Of a DNA stretch of 64,000 nucleotides, positions 25,081 through 35,250 are shown in pieces; position 1 is the first letter of the stretch; every line of letters begins with the position of its first letter. Under the pieces are notes generated by a model. That model searched no databases. It saw nothing but the letters and a program-made list of their open reading frames with translations, and had not been told where the DNA came from. A program made the translations under genes and the position numbers. Origin of the DNA: Inia geoffrensis (lineage: Eukaryota > Chordata > Mammalia > Artiodactyla > Iniidae); assembly GCA_036417435.1 (NCBI GenBank), contig CM070909.1, forward strand, positions 5,798,597 to 5,862,596, in the 5' to 3' direction.

Positions 25081-25319
25081 CACAACCAGATTAACAAAAT
25101 GAAAACCAACGGAGCCATGTGAAACGTTCAGCTCTTTGGGTGTTAAAATGAAAGCCACTTGCAGAAGTACAGGCGGCCAGAAGTGGAAGACAGCAGAAAG
25201 AGCCCAGGGACTTTCATTGACCTCGTTCGCCAGGTCCCATCTGTGTGGCCCAGGGCCGAGAGAGCCAGTGGGTTCCTAGGTGCCATCCAGAGCCAGGCAG
25301 GGCCCAGAACCTGCAACGC

Positions 25320-25490
25320 TGGGGGAAGGGGAGTGGGGGGGAGGGGAGGGGGAAGGGGAGGGGGAGGGGAGGGGAGGGGGAAGGGGGAAGGGGGAGGGGA
25401 GGGGAGGGGGAATGGGGAGGGGAGGGAAGGGGGAAGGGGGAGGGGGAGGGGAGGGGAGGGGAGGGGGAACGGGGAAGGGGGAGGGAGGGG
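25320..25490 (+). repeat. (GGGGA)n polypurine tract, G-quadruplex-prone
   Basis: About 170 bp of almost pure purine made of G3-G8 runs separated by A or AA, with one T and one C. Dozens of G-runs satisfy the G3+N1-7 quadruplex rule and the mirror-like symmetry also favours triplex DNA. The six-frame translations are low-complexity Gly/Glu/Arg or Pro/Ser/Leu; not coding. It lies 0.7 kb from the internal CpG island. Confidence 0.9.
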
Positions 25491-25879
25491 CTCTCCTTGC
25501 CCCCACGCTGGCCGGGCCACACCTCCTGGGCCACAGGGCTGTCTCCAGCTCCTGTGTTCTGGGAGCTAGAAGCCAGTGACCAGGTGGGCAGAGACACCCC
25601 CAGACCCACGTGGAGCAGAAAGTATAGGCGTCAGTGTGCTCAGCGGAAAGAAAAGGAGAAAGAAAAGGAGGCGGCTGGAGGGCTCGGTGCAGAAGGCCGG
25701 GGTGGGGGCGGGGAATGACTGTCTTCAAATATTTGAAAGGCTGTCACGGAGGGAAGGAGGAGCCCTGTTTGGAGCCCTCAGGAAGACTCCACCTTCAAAA
25801 ATCACTTTCTGGCCCCGTTCCTGCCAGAGGGGTCCCCAAATAACTGCTGTCCTTCGAGTTCCCACTGCGCCAGGCGCCT

Positions 25880-26045
25880 GGGTTGCTCGGTGCTTTATTG
25901 GCATCAACTCTGAATTTTCACAGCGGTCCCGGGAGGTTATCACTAATCCTACCCCCATTTTACAGACAAGGATGCCAAGGCTGTCATTGCTGAGGATCAC
26001 AGTTAGTACATGACCGAGTCAGGGCTCAAACCCCAGGCCACCTTC
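25880..26045 (+). repeat. Ancient MIR/L3-type repeat
   Basis: Reads CCCCCATTTTACAGACAAGGATGCC… GATCACAGTTAGTACATGACCGAGTCAGGGCTCAAACCCCAGG. Same family as the copy near 9.9 kb. Confidence 0.55.
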
Positions 26046-26199
26046 TGAGCTACTATGGTTATCACAGGCTGGGCCAGAACTCGAAGATTTGTACTTGTAC
26101 AAAACACAAATATAGATATGGAAGGCTAAGACGGAGCTGGGATTCTCTGGCCAAGGTGACTCGGGTACAAGGAAGGCTAGGGAGGTGGACGCTCGGCAG

Positions 26200-27000
26200 A
26201 ACTGGACCTCCGTGACACCACCCTGATCCCGAACCTCTTAGCCGCCCCCGCGGCTTCCCCCAGGAAGGCGATGGCCCTCCCCCCAGCCCGGACAGTGGCC
26301 CACGGAGGCCGGGACAGGAGCGCACCTCCCGCCCGGAGCGCCCGCACCCTCGGGCAGCTGCCCGGCCGGTCGGGTGTGGGGCGGGGTCGCAGCCCGGAAG
26401 CTCCTCCCCCGGGAGGCGCGCGGCTGGGATGCTCCCAGACGACGTGGGCGGGCGGCTCGCCAGGCTAGGGGGGAGGGCCGCGGGGGTGGGAGGAGGGGAG
26501 CAGCGGACCCGCGAGACGCGCCCCTCCCCACCCCCACGGGGCCCGGGCGCGCAGTGGGGGGATGGGGAGGGTCGGCGGCCACGCTTCCTGGGCGCGTGAC
26601 TCAGCAGCCGCCACGCCGGGATGGGCGCCGGGCGCGCGGCTTCCGGGCGCCGGGGTGGGGGCTCACTCTGCCGCCCCCGCTGGGAAGCGCCGAGGGGAGC
26701 GTGGGCGAGTAGATCCCGCGCCGCCCGCCCGCCGCTCGCCGGGCCGCCCACGCAGCCGCGAGCCCGGCTCGTTGGGTGCGCCCCCGCGGAGCCCATGGGA
26801 TGCGCCGCCCGCGGAAGGGCTTTCCCAGGCTCCCGGCGAGTCGCGGGGAGGAGGGGGCTGCATCCTTAGCGCTCCCCTCCAGCTGTTGACGCGCCAATCT
26901 CCAGAGGGGGGCCCCGTGGAAATTCCTGGGGGGCTGGAGCGGGAAGCCCCCGCAGAATTCACCCCGCCCTCCCCGACCTGCGGGGCCTGGCCGCCCTACA
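26200..27000. promoter_or_regulatory. Internal CpG island in IQSEC3 intron 1, candidate alternative or antisense promoter
   Basis: A sharply bounded block of very GC-rich, CpG-rich sequence, about 10.5 kb downstream of IQSEC3 exon 1 in the gene's direction. Such islands normally mark promoters. Long open frames exist on both strands (for example 26796-26062 minus and 26562-27134 plus), but they are Pro/Gly/Arg/Ala-rich, resemble no protein I know, and are expected by chance at this composition. A plus-strand splice donor follows at 27105. On the minus strand a weaker donor-like site (A|GTGAGC) lies near 26663-26668. It could serve a shorter IQSEC3 isoform (minus) or an antisense lncRNA (plus). 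Confidence 0.6.
26597..26606 (+). promoter_or_regulatory. AP-1/MARE-like element TGACTCAGCA in the internal CpG island
   Basis: The sequence GTGACTCAGCAGCC contains a perfect AP-1 heptamer (TGACTCA) extended by GCA, which also fits the antioxidant-response/Maf half-site pattern TGACnnnGC. Lying within a CpG island, it is a plausible regulated promoter element. Factor identity is not determined by the sequence. Confidence 0.4.
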
Positions 27001-27104
27001 CCCGGCCCCAGGGTCCGTCTCCTTTGTTTTATCGAAATGGAGAGTGGATTCTGAGCTCCCTTCCTAAGGCTCTTACCACTTGGAAGTCACTTTGCCCATC
27101 TAAG

Positions 27105-27110
27105 GTAAGT
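27105..27110 (+). other. Consensus plus-strand splice donor GTAAGT just outside the CpG island
   Basis: The plus strand reads CATCTAAG|GTAAGTGC, an excellent 5' splice site about 100 bp after the CpG island. It could end the first exon of a transcript running antisense to IQSEC3. No matching downstream exon was identified. Confidence 0.35.
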
Positions 27111-28501
27111 GCTTTCTGCTGCAGCAGCCCCTGAACAGCCCTGCTTTGCCACAGGCTCAGTGAACTGAGGGCAGAGAGGGGCCCAAAGGTGGGCAAAGAC
27201 TGATTGTCTCCGTTGGGCAGAGGGGACACCAAGGCCCAGCGGAGGGGGAGCGGTTTGCTGCAAGCTCACACTTGGGGTCTGTGAGGGTGGGCACAGCAAT
27301 CGGAACTCGGGGGTCCTGGCTTCTGGGCTCAGTCTAGCTTCTGGGCTCCCTCCCCACCCCGATCCAGTGCTGTGCAGCACGGTGCCTCTGGAATTCCCTT
27401 TGGCCCTCACCCACGGGCTCTTATGAGTTGAGTAGCTCCAGGAATGTCCAAGATGCCCAATCAGCCGGTTTGGAAGCACCAGGGCATCTCCGTTTGTAAA
27501 GACCAGACTGTGCACTGGAAACGCTGAAACTAGACATAGGCAAGAGATTCCCAACTGCTCTGCAGAGTTTTTGTTGCTATTGCTGTTTTAAATAATCATT
27601 GTGTTGGATTGATGTGTTGAATGAAAATTGTGGTCGTTTGGAATCATTTATCACAGAAGAAACGGTGGAATTCCCTTGCCTCTCTGCTGGGATGGGGAGT
27701 GCATTCCTGATTGGAGGCAGGGGGACAGCTGGTTTGACCTGACTTGTCCAGCCCAGAGAGGTCATGGGCGCCAGTCCCTGGCCACAGCTAGGCCAAGTCG
27801 GGTGCAGGGAAGATCACGCTGCAGCTTGGCATGCATCTTGCTGCTGCTGGTACCTGACCTTCCAAACAAAATGCGTCACTAGACCCCCAGATGTCTCGCC
27901 CCTACGCCACCCACCGTCCGGGCAGCCTTTTTCCCAGGAGCTCACAGCCTCCAGAGGCCAGGTCTCCTTCGCGCTCGAGGCAGAGTGAGGGGTAGAAAAC
28001 GGGGCATGGAGGCACTGTAGACGCAGAGAAAGGGAGAAGGAACCCAGAGTCCTGATAGGGAGATGAGCCCCGGGGGTGGGGAGACAGAGAGAAGGCCTGT
28101 GCTGTGTGGTGGGATCCTCACCCCTTTCCCCCAGCCCAAGTCAGGAAAACGTTCACCCACCCTCAGATGCACCCCCTCAGTCCCACAGACGCAGCCACGC
28201 CAGACTCACATGCAGCCACTTCCCAGCAGGGTCCTAACGTCTGCCTGACCAGAGCTGACACCACTGCCTGGCAGAGAAAGAGGAGAGGCCTGGAGCCGGA
28301 TGCTCCTTCCTGTTGCTTCTCCTAGGCCAGAGTGGGACCCCAGAATCCAGCTCTCCTTTGTCTCTTTCTACCTGGAGACGTGGCCGCGATTCTGGCTTCC
28401 CTTCCCTCCTCTCCGCATAGGTCCGTTTTCCATTTCTGGTTCAACCTGCTGACAGGCCGTGTGTGTGGCTGTCTGAGGTGAAACACTCCAAGGGCTTTCT
28501 C
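27111..28501. other. Unique IQSEC3 intron 1 sequence right of the CpG island
   Basis: Non-repetitive, moderately GC-rich. No splice-site-bounded exon with recognisable protein. An AT-rich segment at about 27560-27660 stands out as possible conserved noncoding DNA, but nothing in the sequence proves it. Confidence 0.35.
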
Positions 28502-28859
28502 ATGCTTCATTCTTTTGTTTGGCCATCGTGGGATCTTCGTTCCCCAGCCAGGGATCAAACCTGTACCTCCTGAAGTGGAAGTGCGGAGTCTTAACCACTG
28601 GACCACCAGGGAGGTTGCTCGTGCTTCATTCTTTTTTTTTTTTTTTTTTTTGCAGTACGCGGGCCTCTCACTGCCGTGGCCTCTCCCGTTGCGGAGCACA
28701 GGCTCCGGACGCGCAGGCTCAGCGGCCATGGCTTGCGGGCCCAGCCGCTCCGCGGCATGTGTGATCCTCCCGGACCCGGGGCACGAACCCGTGTCCCCTG
28801 CACCGGCAGGCGGACTCTCAACCACTGCGCCACCAGGGAAGCCCTCATGCCTCATTCTT
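28502..28859 (-). mobile_element. Two SINEs inserted one after the other at the same target
   Basis: The target phrase occurs three times: TGCTTCATTCTTTT at 28503 and 28622, and TGCCTCATTCTT at 28849. Between the first two lies a short reverse SINE (about 28517-28619, ending CACCAGGGAGGTT); between the last two lies a ~200-bp CHR SINE (about 28632-28844). The second event therefore reused the duplicated target of the first. Confidence 0.85.
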
Positions 28860-29310
28860 AATGCAGCTTCCCAGGATAAAGACTGGACTGGGCAGAGGCT
28901 GGGGGCAGAGCGGGAGGAGGGCTCTCCATACTCAAGGGTAGAATTGAGGTGGGATCTGTTAGCTGTGAGGGGTACCCAGGTCCCCCTCACTCCCCAGATG
29001 GCCTTAAGAGCTAAGCTTCTGATCCAGCATTTCCCAGGTGCTCAGCTGCAGAAACTGCTCGTGGGCCAGGGCACAACCCACCCCCTGGTGGGGCTCCCTC
29101 CAGCTGAGACCTTCTTCAGCCCCGACTCCATACCCCCTCCCTCCGCTCAAGCGTGGATGGGCCTGCCTGTGCCCTACGCACTGAGAGTTTATTTCTTCCA
29201 GCATTACTCATCACACACCTACTAGGTGTTGAGTTGGCCTCCAACCCCCATGCTATTCATCCCCACCATGACAAACCCCAATAGAGCTGTGTGAAATTTT
29301 GCCATCCAAA
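28860..29310. other. Unique intron
   Basis: About 450 bp without a recognised feature. Confidence 0.4.
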
Positions 29311-29537
29311 AAATTATTTTAAGGGCTTCCCTGGTGGCGCAGTGGTTGAGAGTCTGCCTGCTGATGCAAGGGACGCGGGTTCATGCCCCAGTCCGGGAAT
29401 ATCCCACATGCCGCGGAGCGGCTGGGCCCGTGAGCCATGGCCGCTGAGCCTGCGCGTCTGGAGCCTGTGCTCCGCAACGGGAGAGGCCACAAAAGTGAGA
29501 GGCCCGCGTACCACAAAAAAAAAAAAATTATTTTAAG
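29311..29537 (+). mobile_element. CHR-type SINE with perfect 13-bp target-site duplication
   Basis: The body is 29324-29524, plus strand, from GGCTTCCCTGGTGGCGCAGTGG to CGCGTACCACAAAAAA. AAATTATTTTAAG flanks it exactly at 29311-29323 and 29525-29537. The perfect duplication suggests a comparatively recent insertion. Confidence 0.93.
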
Positions 29538-30620
29538 AGCCTAGAAAGGATCAAAAGTGCTTACCAAGCACCAGGATGCTCCTTAAATTCCTGCGTTATG
29601 ACTTTTACACATGAAGCTCCTTGGGGAAGTATTCCTTCTCCAGCCCAGATAATTACTTTTCCAAGACAAGCCAGTGTGGGAGTGAGTGCCCTGGGCCCCT
29701 GCCCTTTGCTTACCAGGCCCAGGCAAGGCACTGCTAATTCTCTGCAAAATACAGTGGAGGGGAAGACCATTTAGACTCTACAGCGTCCCCCATGAGCCCT
29801 TCAATGCTTTATAAGCCTCCTGCCCTGGCCGCTAGGTGTCCTCCTCCCTTATTAAACCCGCCCTTCAGAAACTGCTCAGATGAACTCTTTCATGCTGAAG
29901 TGCAACAGTCTAATAGAGCCAAATGTGTTTTTTTTTTCTCCTGTCCTAGGAGAATTTGCATTTTAACAAGGGGGATAACCTTGAAGTACCCAAAGGAATC
30001 TCTACGTGTGGAATTGCTGGCATAGGCGAGATACTCTGGAAGGCAGCGAGACCCCCGTGGAAGGCCTGAAGCCCCCATAACTCACGGTAAGTTTGGCCAC
30101 GCACACCCGCGGAGCAGTCCTGACTGGTCCTCTTGGTCCCCCGCTATACTGACGAGAGTACTGGATGAAGAGTTGAGAGAAGCTGAGTTCTCTACCTAGT
30201 TCAGCCACTAACCAGTTTGGAAGCACTAGTCACTTCTGTCTCGGGCCATAGCTTTCTCATTTGCCAAAATGAGAAGTTCAGTCCAAATGACCTAACAGGA
30301 CCTTTCCGGCTCTGACATTCACCTGACTCCCCAGAGGGGCTGGAGGACCCTGGTCCAGCTCCTAAGGCCCTCCAGCCCCTGCAGCTGTGGCCCAGAGGAA
30401 ATGACCTGCCACCATACAGTGTGAGGGTGTGGGGCAGGGAGGCACTTCTCTGGACTTGGACAGGCCTGCAGGCCTCCTGTCCACAGAGCCCGGGCCCCAG
30501 CTGGCAGGGAAAGGGAGCGCTCAGCACAGCCGGGGCATTAGCATCGCAGAGTTACATAACCCTCCAGATGGGATATTCCAAACAGCAACAGCACGACAGC
30601 CTTTGCCCCACGCTGTGTCT

Positions 30621-30623
<3 letters not shown>
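29538..30623. other. Intron with a MIR fragment
   Basis: Mostly unique. About 30215-30310 holds a MIR-like segment (GTCTCGGGCCATAGCTTTCTCATTTGCCAAAATGAG). No exon seen. Confidence 0.4.

Positions 30624-30669
<46 letters not shown>
30624..30669 (+). repeat. (CA)n microsatellite
   Basis: About 23 uninterrupted CA units. Confidence 0.95.
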
Positions 30670-30670
<1 letters not shown>

Positions 30671-31489
30671 CCACGACCACCTTGCCACCCTTTCTTTTCC
30701 GTTTGTTTTGTGTTTTCTAGAAGGTATTTCATCTAACAGAGTCCTTATGAGAAGAAACTCCTTTACCCTCTGGGCTTGACCAGGAAAATCAGAGTCCTCC
30801 TCCAGCCACCCTCCCCGCCAGCCTCCACCAGAACCCCACGTCGGGTCAGGCCTCCCCTTTTCTCGGCCCCTCCCTGCTGTTCTGTCTCACTTTCTGACCT
30901 CAGAGTCCTGCAAAGTGCGGTTCTACCTTCTCCTTTCCATTCCCGGGACGGAAGAATTTGGAGCAATGGATTTAGCTTTCATTCCAGCACATGGGAGGCA
31001 ATCTCCTGGTTCAGACTCCAGTCCCCCACTCTCCACTTTTGTCCTTGTCACGTCTGCGTACTAGATGAGACTGTAGTTTCCCCATTTAGAAAATGGATGA
31101 GGTCATTCTCATCCCCATGGGGTGTTGGGTAGTAGCTCAGATCCCTTCAGTGTCCTTAAGAGAAGTGCACACAATCTGAAAATGCAACCGAAGAAATTTA
31201 GGTTGGGCTTAAGGAAGCATTTCCCAGCTATACAGTTGTGAGACCTCATTATAGATCGCTAAGGGATGGTGATTTGTCCTGCCTAGCTGCATTTTAAGGC
31301 AAGCGCCCATTCACATATCTGGAATAGCTTGGGTGCACACTGTCCAGAGGTAGGGGAGTGGTTGAGGAAAGGTCACTCTAGAAAGGTGGCCTGGAAGAGT
31401 TCCTGAAGGAATGCTGAACTTGGATTCTCCTCGATAGCTATGGTCTAACTCTGGATGAGCCTTGGGCCCTGGTTTCTTTATCCATAGAA

Positions 31490-31745
31490 ATGTTACAATA
31501 TATTGAGCACTTATTTTGTGCCTGAAACAGTAAAAAAACAAAACAAAACAAAACAGAACTATCTAATTTTAAAAGTTTAAAACAACCCTTTAAAGTAGAT
31601 ATTATTCGTCATATCATAAATGAAAAAACCACGTCTCAGAGAAGGTACACCATGAATGTAAGGTGTCCCAGCTGGTAGGTGGTAGAGCAGGATTCATACC
31701 CAGGTATGCCTACCTCCAAAGCCCACGTTCTGAACCACCTAGATC
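31490..31745 (+). repeat. Ancient MIR/L3-type repeat
   Basis: TATTGAGCACTTATTTTGTGCC, an internal (AAAAC)n run at 31533-31556, then GTAAGGTGTCCCAGCTGGTAGGTGGTAGAGCAGGATTCATACCCAGGTATGCC. Confidence 0.55.
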
Positions 31746-34700
31746 TTGAAAACTCTGTGATTCTGTGGTTTCCTTAGGTTCCTCTTGGCCTGAACAGCCC
31801 AAGTTCTCCCTCGCTCTACTCCTGCCCCTTTCTGTTTGTTAATGCCCTCATTGCCTGAAATGGAGAGGACCACTCCATTCCTGCGTGAAAACAAAAACCC
31901 TTTGCAGCCCGTGCGGGAACCCGTGCTTTGTGCTTTTCCGGAGGCAGAGGAGGAAGGCGCTGCAGTGGCCCAAGCCTCGGAGATCCCGCCAGATGGCCTT
32001 GCATTTGGGGATCTGCCAGGTGCAATGAAAGCATCCCCAGGACCTCTTACTAAGAATCCCCTTACGTGGGACTTTGAGCCTAGATCCAGGCCTCCGTCCA
32101 GACCAGGCTCCAGCTGCTTGTCCTGGCTCTCCCCACTTTTTCACGTCACCCTCCCTTTCATTCACTCTCCCCCCGAGACCTGACCCCCATCTGCCGTTTT
32201 TCATAAGTGATCTTTGAAACTCAGGCCGCATAGATATTTGCTGAATCAGCAGGACCAACTGCTGCTCCTCCCACTCGGCTTCAGGCCAAGAGGAAGACGT
32301 GCCAAATGCCTGTGCAAGGGCCTCTGGTGCTGACTGTGTGGGCCCAGGGAGGGCTCCGGCTGGGAAGGAGATGGCGGGGGAGTAAGGCACCCGGGCTGCT
32401 GAGCAGCAGGGAGGCCGTCGGGTTTTCCTGAGGCCGGGGTGACTGGTTTCTTTTTGGATGAGAGGGAGGGAAGAACGCTGGTCCAGGCCCTCGGAGAGGC
32501 AGCGGACAGCAGATCGTCACCAGTGCCTGCTCTGTACCAGCTGCTGAGTGAGCAAAAGACACCCACGCCCTCCTCTCAGTGAGCCTTCATTCGGCCCCCT
32601 TTTCCAGGTGAGCAGCCAGAAGTTCTCTCCTCGCTGAGACAGGAAAGAGAAGGAGGACAGGCAGGCCAGGGAGCAAGGCGGTAACGTTGCTTCCTCAGCA
32701 AGAAGGGCTTTTGGCCGCAAGGCAGAAAGGACCCCGGCACCGAGATCTCCTTCCCACGTTGATGGGTTTAGCCTGGTCGGGGGGGCGGAGGGGGGGGATG
32801 ATGGGGGGAGGGGCTGTAGGTCAGAGGGTGGGATGGTGAGCACACGTAGCACAGACATCTCTGTGGATCGGCTCCTCCCGGCTCCGTCCCCCTTCCAGCT
32901 CTCCTTGGCTCTCACTATTCCTGACATAAGCCCTTGACGCCAACCAAGGAAACCTTCTCTCTGGGCTCTGAACATGCTTTGTACGCCCACCCTCTTAACC
33001 CCATTCTGTTCTGATGGAGGATGGCTCTGGGCACCTGCAGTCTGCTTCCACTTATTTAGATGTTTCTAGATCTGTGTCTCGAGCGTGTTGAGCAAGGACT
33101 GTCGGTGTCTTTCCTGTCTTTTCGCAGCACAGAGTGCAGGATTTTGAACGGACCGGACGCTTGATACAGTAGAGTTGACTGACAGACAGACCGTCATACT
33201 CTCTTAATAGCTCCCAGGAGGGGCCAGTCTTGGCTGTCTGCCACCTCCAGGCAGACAACCCTGACTCAGTAGGAGCAGAGATGCCGGCTCTAATCAGCAT
33301 CTCAGACAACAGGCTAAAAAGCACATCCAGTGGTCTTCCAGCCGTGCCCTGGCCTCCAGGTAGCATGCGACCTTGGTGCTCGAAAGATGACTCAAGATTC
33401 AGTTTATGCTTAGGATGGGAGCAGAGAGGAGGAGACTACCCTATGCAGCTTAAAGGGAAGCAAAGGATGGAAGGAAGAAAATACAGGAGAGGGAACATAT
33501 TTGAGGTGAGGGAAGAAGGGTAAGAGCAAAGAAAGGAAAAGGAGAAGGGGGAAAGTAGGGAGGAAGAGGAAGGGCATAAAGAAAGACAAGGGAGGAAGAG
33601 GAGAACACGGGAGCTATTGGGAGCCCAGGGTAGGTGCTGAATTTGAATTATAAGGCAAGAATCTTTGCCACCCTCCAGTAATCCTCTGCCTGTGGGCTTG
33701 GGGACTTGGGCAGACACTGGGATCCACTGGCTCTAAATGCACGGCTGGGTGGGTGGACCAACACGTGCTCAGACAGAGAAGTTGTGGCCACACTGAAGCC
33801 AGGAGCTTCAGGTCAGGTCATGTGCTTCCATGACGTGGAGGGGATTTTGCCAGGTCAAGCTGAGGCTCTGGCTCCAGCCAGGAAAGGGATAATCAATTCT
33901 GTAGATGCTGTGAGCCTTGATTGAAAAAATAAAGAGGAGGAAGCTAGATTGCTGCTCTCATTAAGAGGCAAAGGCAGTGGGGGCTGGAGTTTAGCGAGAG
34001 CCAGGAAGCAGCAGAGAAAGAATTTTAACCCCTCGGGTGTCGTTATTCCATGATGCCTTTGAGCTCACCCACACCTGCGTTGTTGCTTCCTTGGCCCGAC
34101 CTCCAAGGCCATCACCTTCAGTAGCTCCCTCAGCTGAAGGAGGGAGAGAGGCCAGGTTGCATGTTAATGCAGATCTGATGACAATTAAACAATCTATTAT
34201 TTCCCAGCCCCAGGGTCCCCAGGGCTCCTGCCTCTCCTGGATTTGGGGAGGAAGATGAGTTCTGGGGCTAAGAGATAAGCTGTGCGGTGAGATAATGCAT
34301 CTCACGCTGCCTGGCCCCTGGTAACCCTCACCCACCCCTCAGCAACCTCACCAGAGCTGCATTCTCAACCTGATGAGTCCAGAGAAGGGGCAGTAAGAAA
34401 TGAGAACGGATTTCAGCAAAATTATGACCCAGGGACCCCCTCCGCCGGCTCTTCCTCCTACGTCAGCATGCCCAGTAGAGAACTGATTCATCAGGGAGAT
34501 CCCCAGGAGAGGCCCCAGGGAGAGGGCTGCTGGCTCAGCTCTCCCTCTCCCCACGTCACCCGATCCATGGAGAGGTGCCCCTGCCGGCCGCCTGCATCTA
34601 GCCCTACACCACTGAGAGGCTGGGCAGAGGAGGACAAGATGTGCAAAATTGGGGTTGTGGGTGGAGAGCAGGGTGGGGCTAAACACATAGTCAGCAAAGA

Positions 34701-35031
34701 TGATTCCTTCCTGAGATTCGGGGGTGAGGGAGGGGACTTGGATTGAAGTTAAGCAAAACAGTGGGAAGAAATGGGTGATCCAAAGGGCATGCAGTCCGCC
34801 TAGATGTCCATGATTTCCCACGCGAGTGAGGAGGGAGCTGCAGGAAGAGTGAGGAGGCATGGGTATCTGAGCTCTCTAAGTCTCTGGGTGTCCAGGCTTG
34901 GGGAGCAGGGGGGAAAAGCTGGAGGATCTGGAGAAAGGAAGGAGTTACTGCTGGGTTTAACCTCTTGGTGCCTGGCACAACTTCCCGCGTGAAAGATTTC
35001 CAAAACGTCCACTCTCTTCCACCATTTTAAC
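31746..35031. other. Unique IQSEC3 intron 1 sequence
   Basis: Non-repetitive apart from a purine-rich run near 33465-33610. Many overlapping short frames occur on both strands, none resembling IQSEC3 or another known protein. Confidence 0.4.
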
Positions 35032-35250
35032 TTTTTTTTTTTTTTTTTTTTTTTTTGCGGTACGCGGGCCTCTCACTGTTGTGGCCTCTCCCGTTGCAGA
35101 GCACAGGCTCCGGACATGCAGGCTCAGCAGCCATGGCTCACGGGCCCAGCCGCTCCGCGGCATGTGGGGTCTTCCCGGACCGGGGCACGAACCCGTGTCC
35201 CCCGCATCGGCAGGTGGACTCTCAACCACTGCGTCACCAGGGAAGCCCTT
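35032..35250 (-). mobile_element. CHR-type SINE (~200-bp form)
   Basis: Poly-T of 25 bases, then TGCGGTACGCGGGCC… to …CACCAGGGAAGCCC. A possible TTAACT duplication at the edges is short and degraded. Confidence 0.92.

Noticed and set aside
26062..26796. 244-codon minus frame and 190-codon plus frame in the internal CpG island
   Set aside because: GC-rich sequence lacks stop codons by composition; both frames overlap each other, are low-complexity and resemble no known protein. The island is kept as a promoter candidate only.
28515..29225. 236-codon plus frame and other frames sharing GLSRCGAQAPDAQAQ-like peptides at many sites
   Set aside because: These are chance translations of the ~200-bp CHR SINE, recurring wherever that SINE lies.
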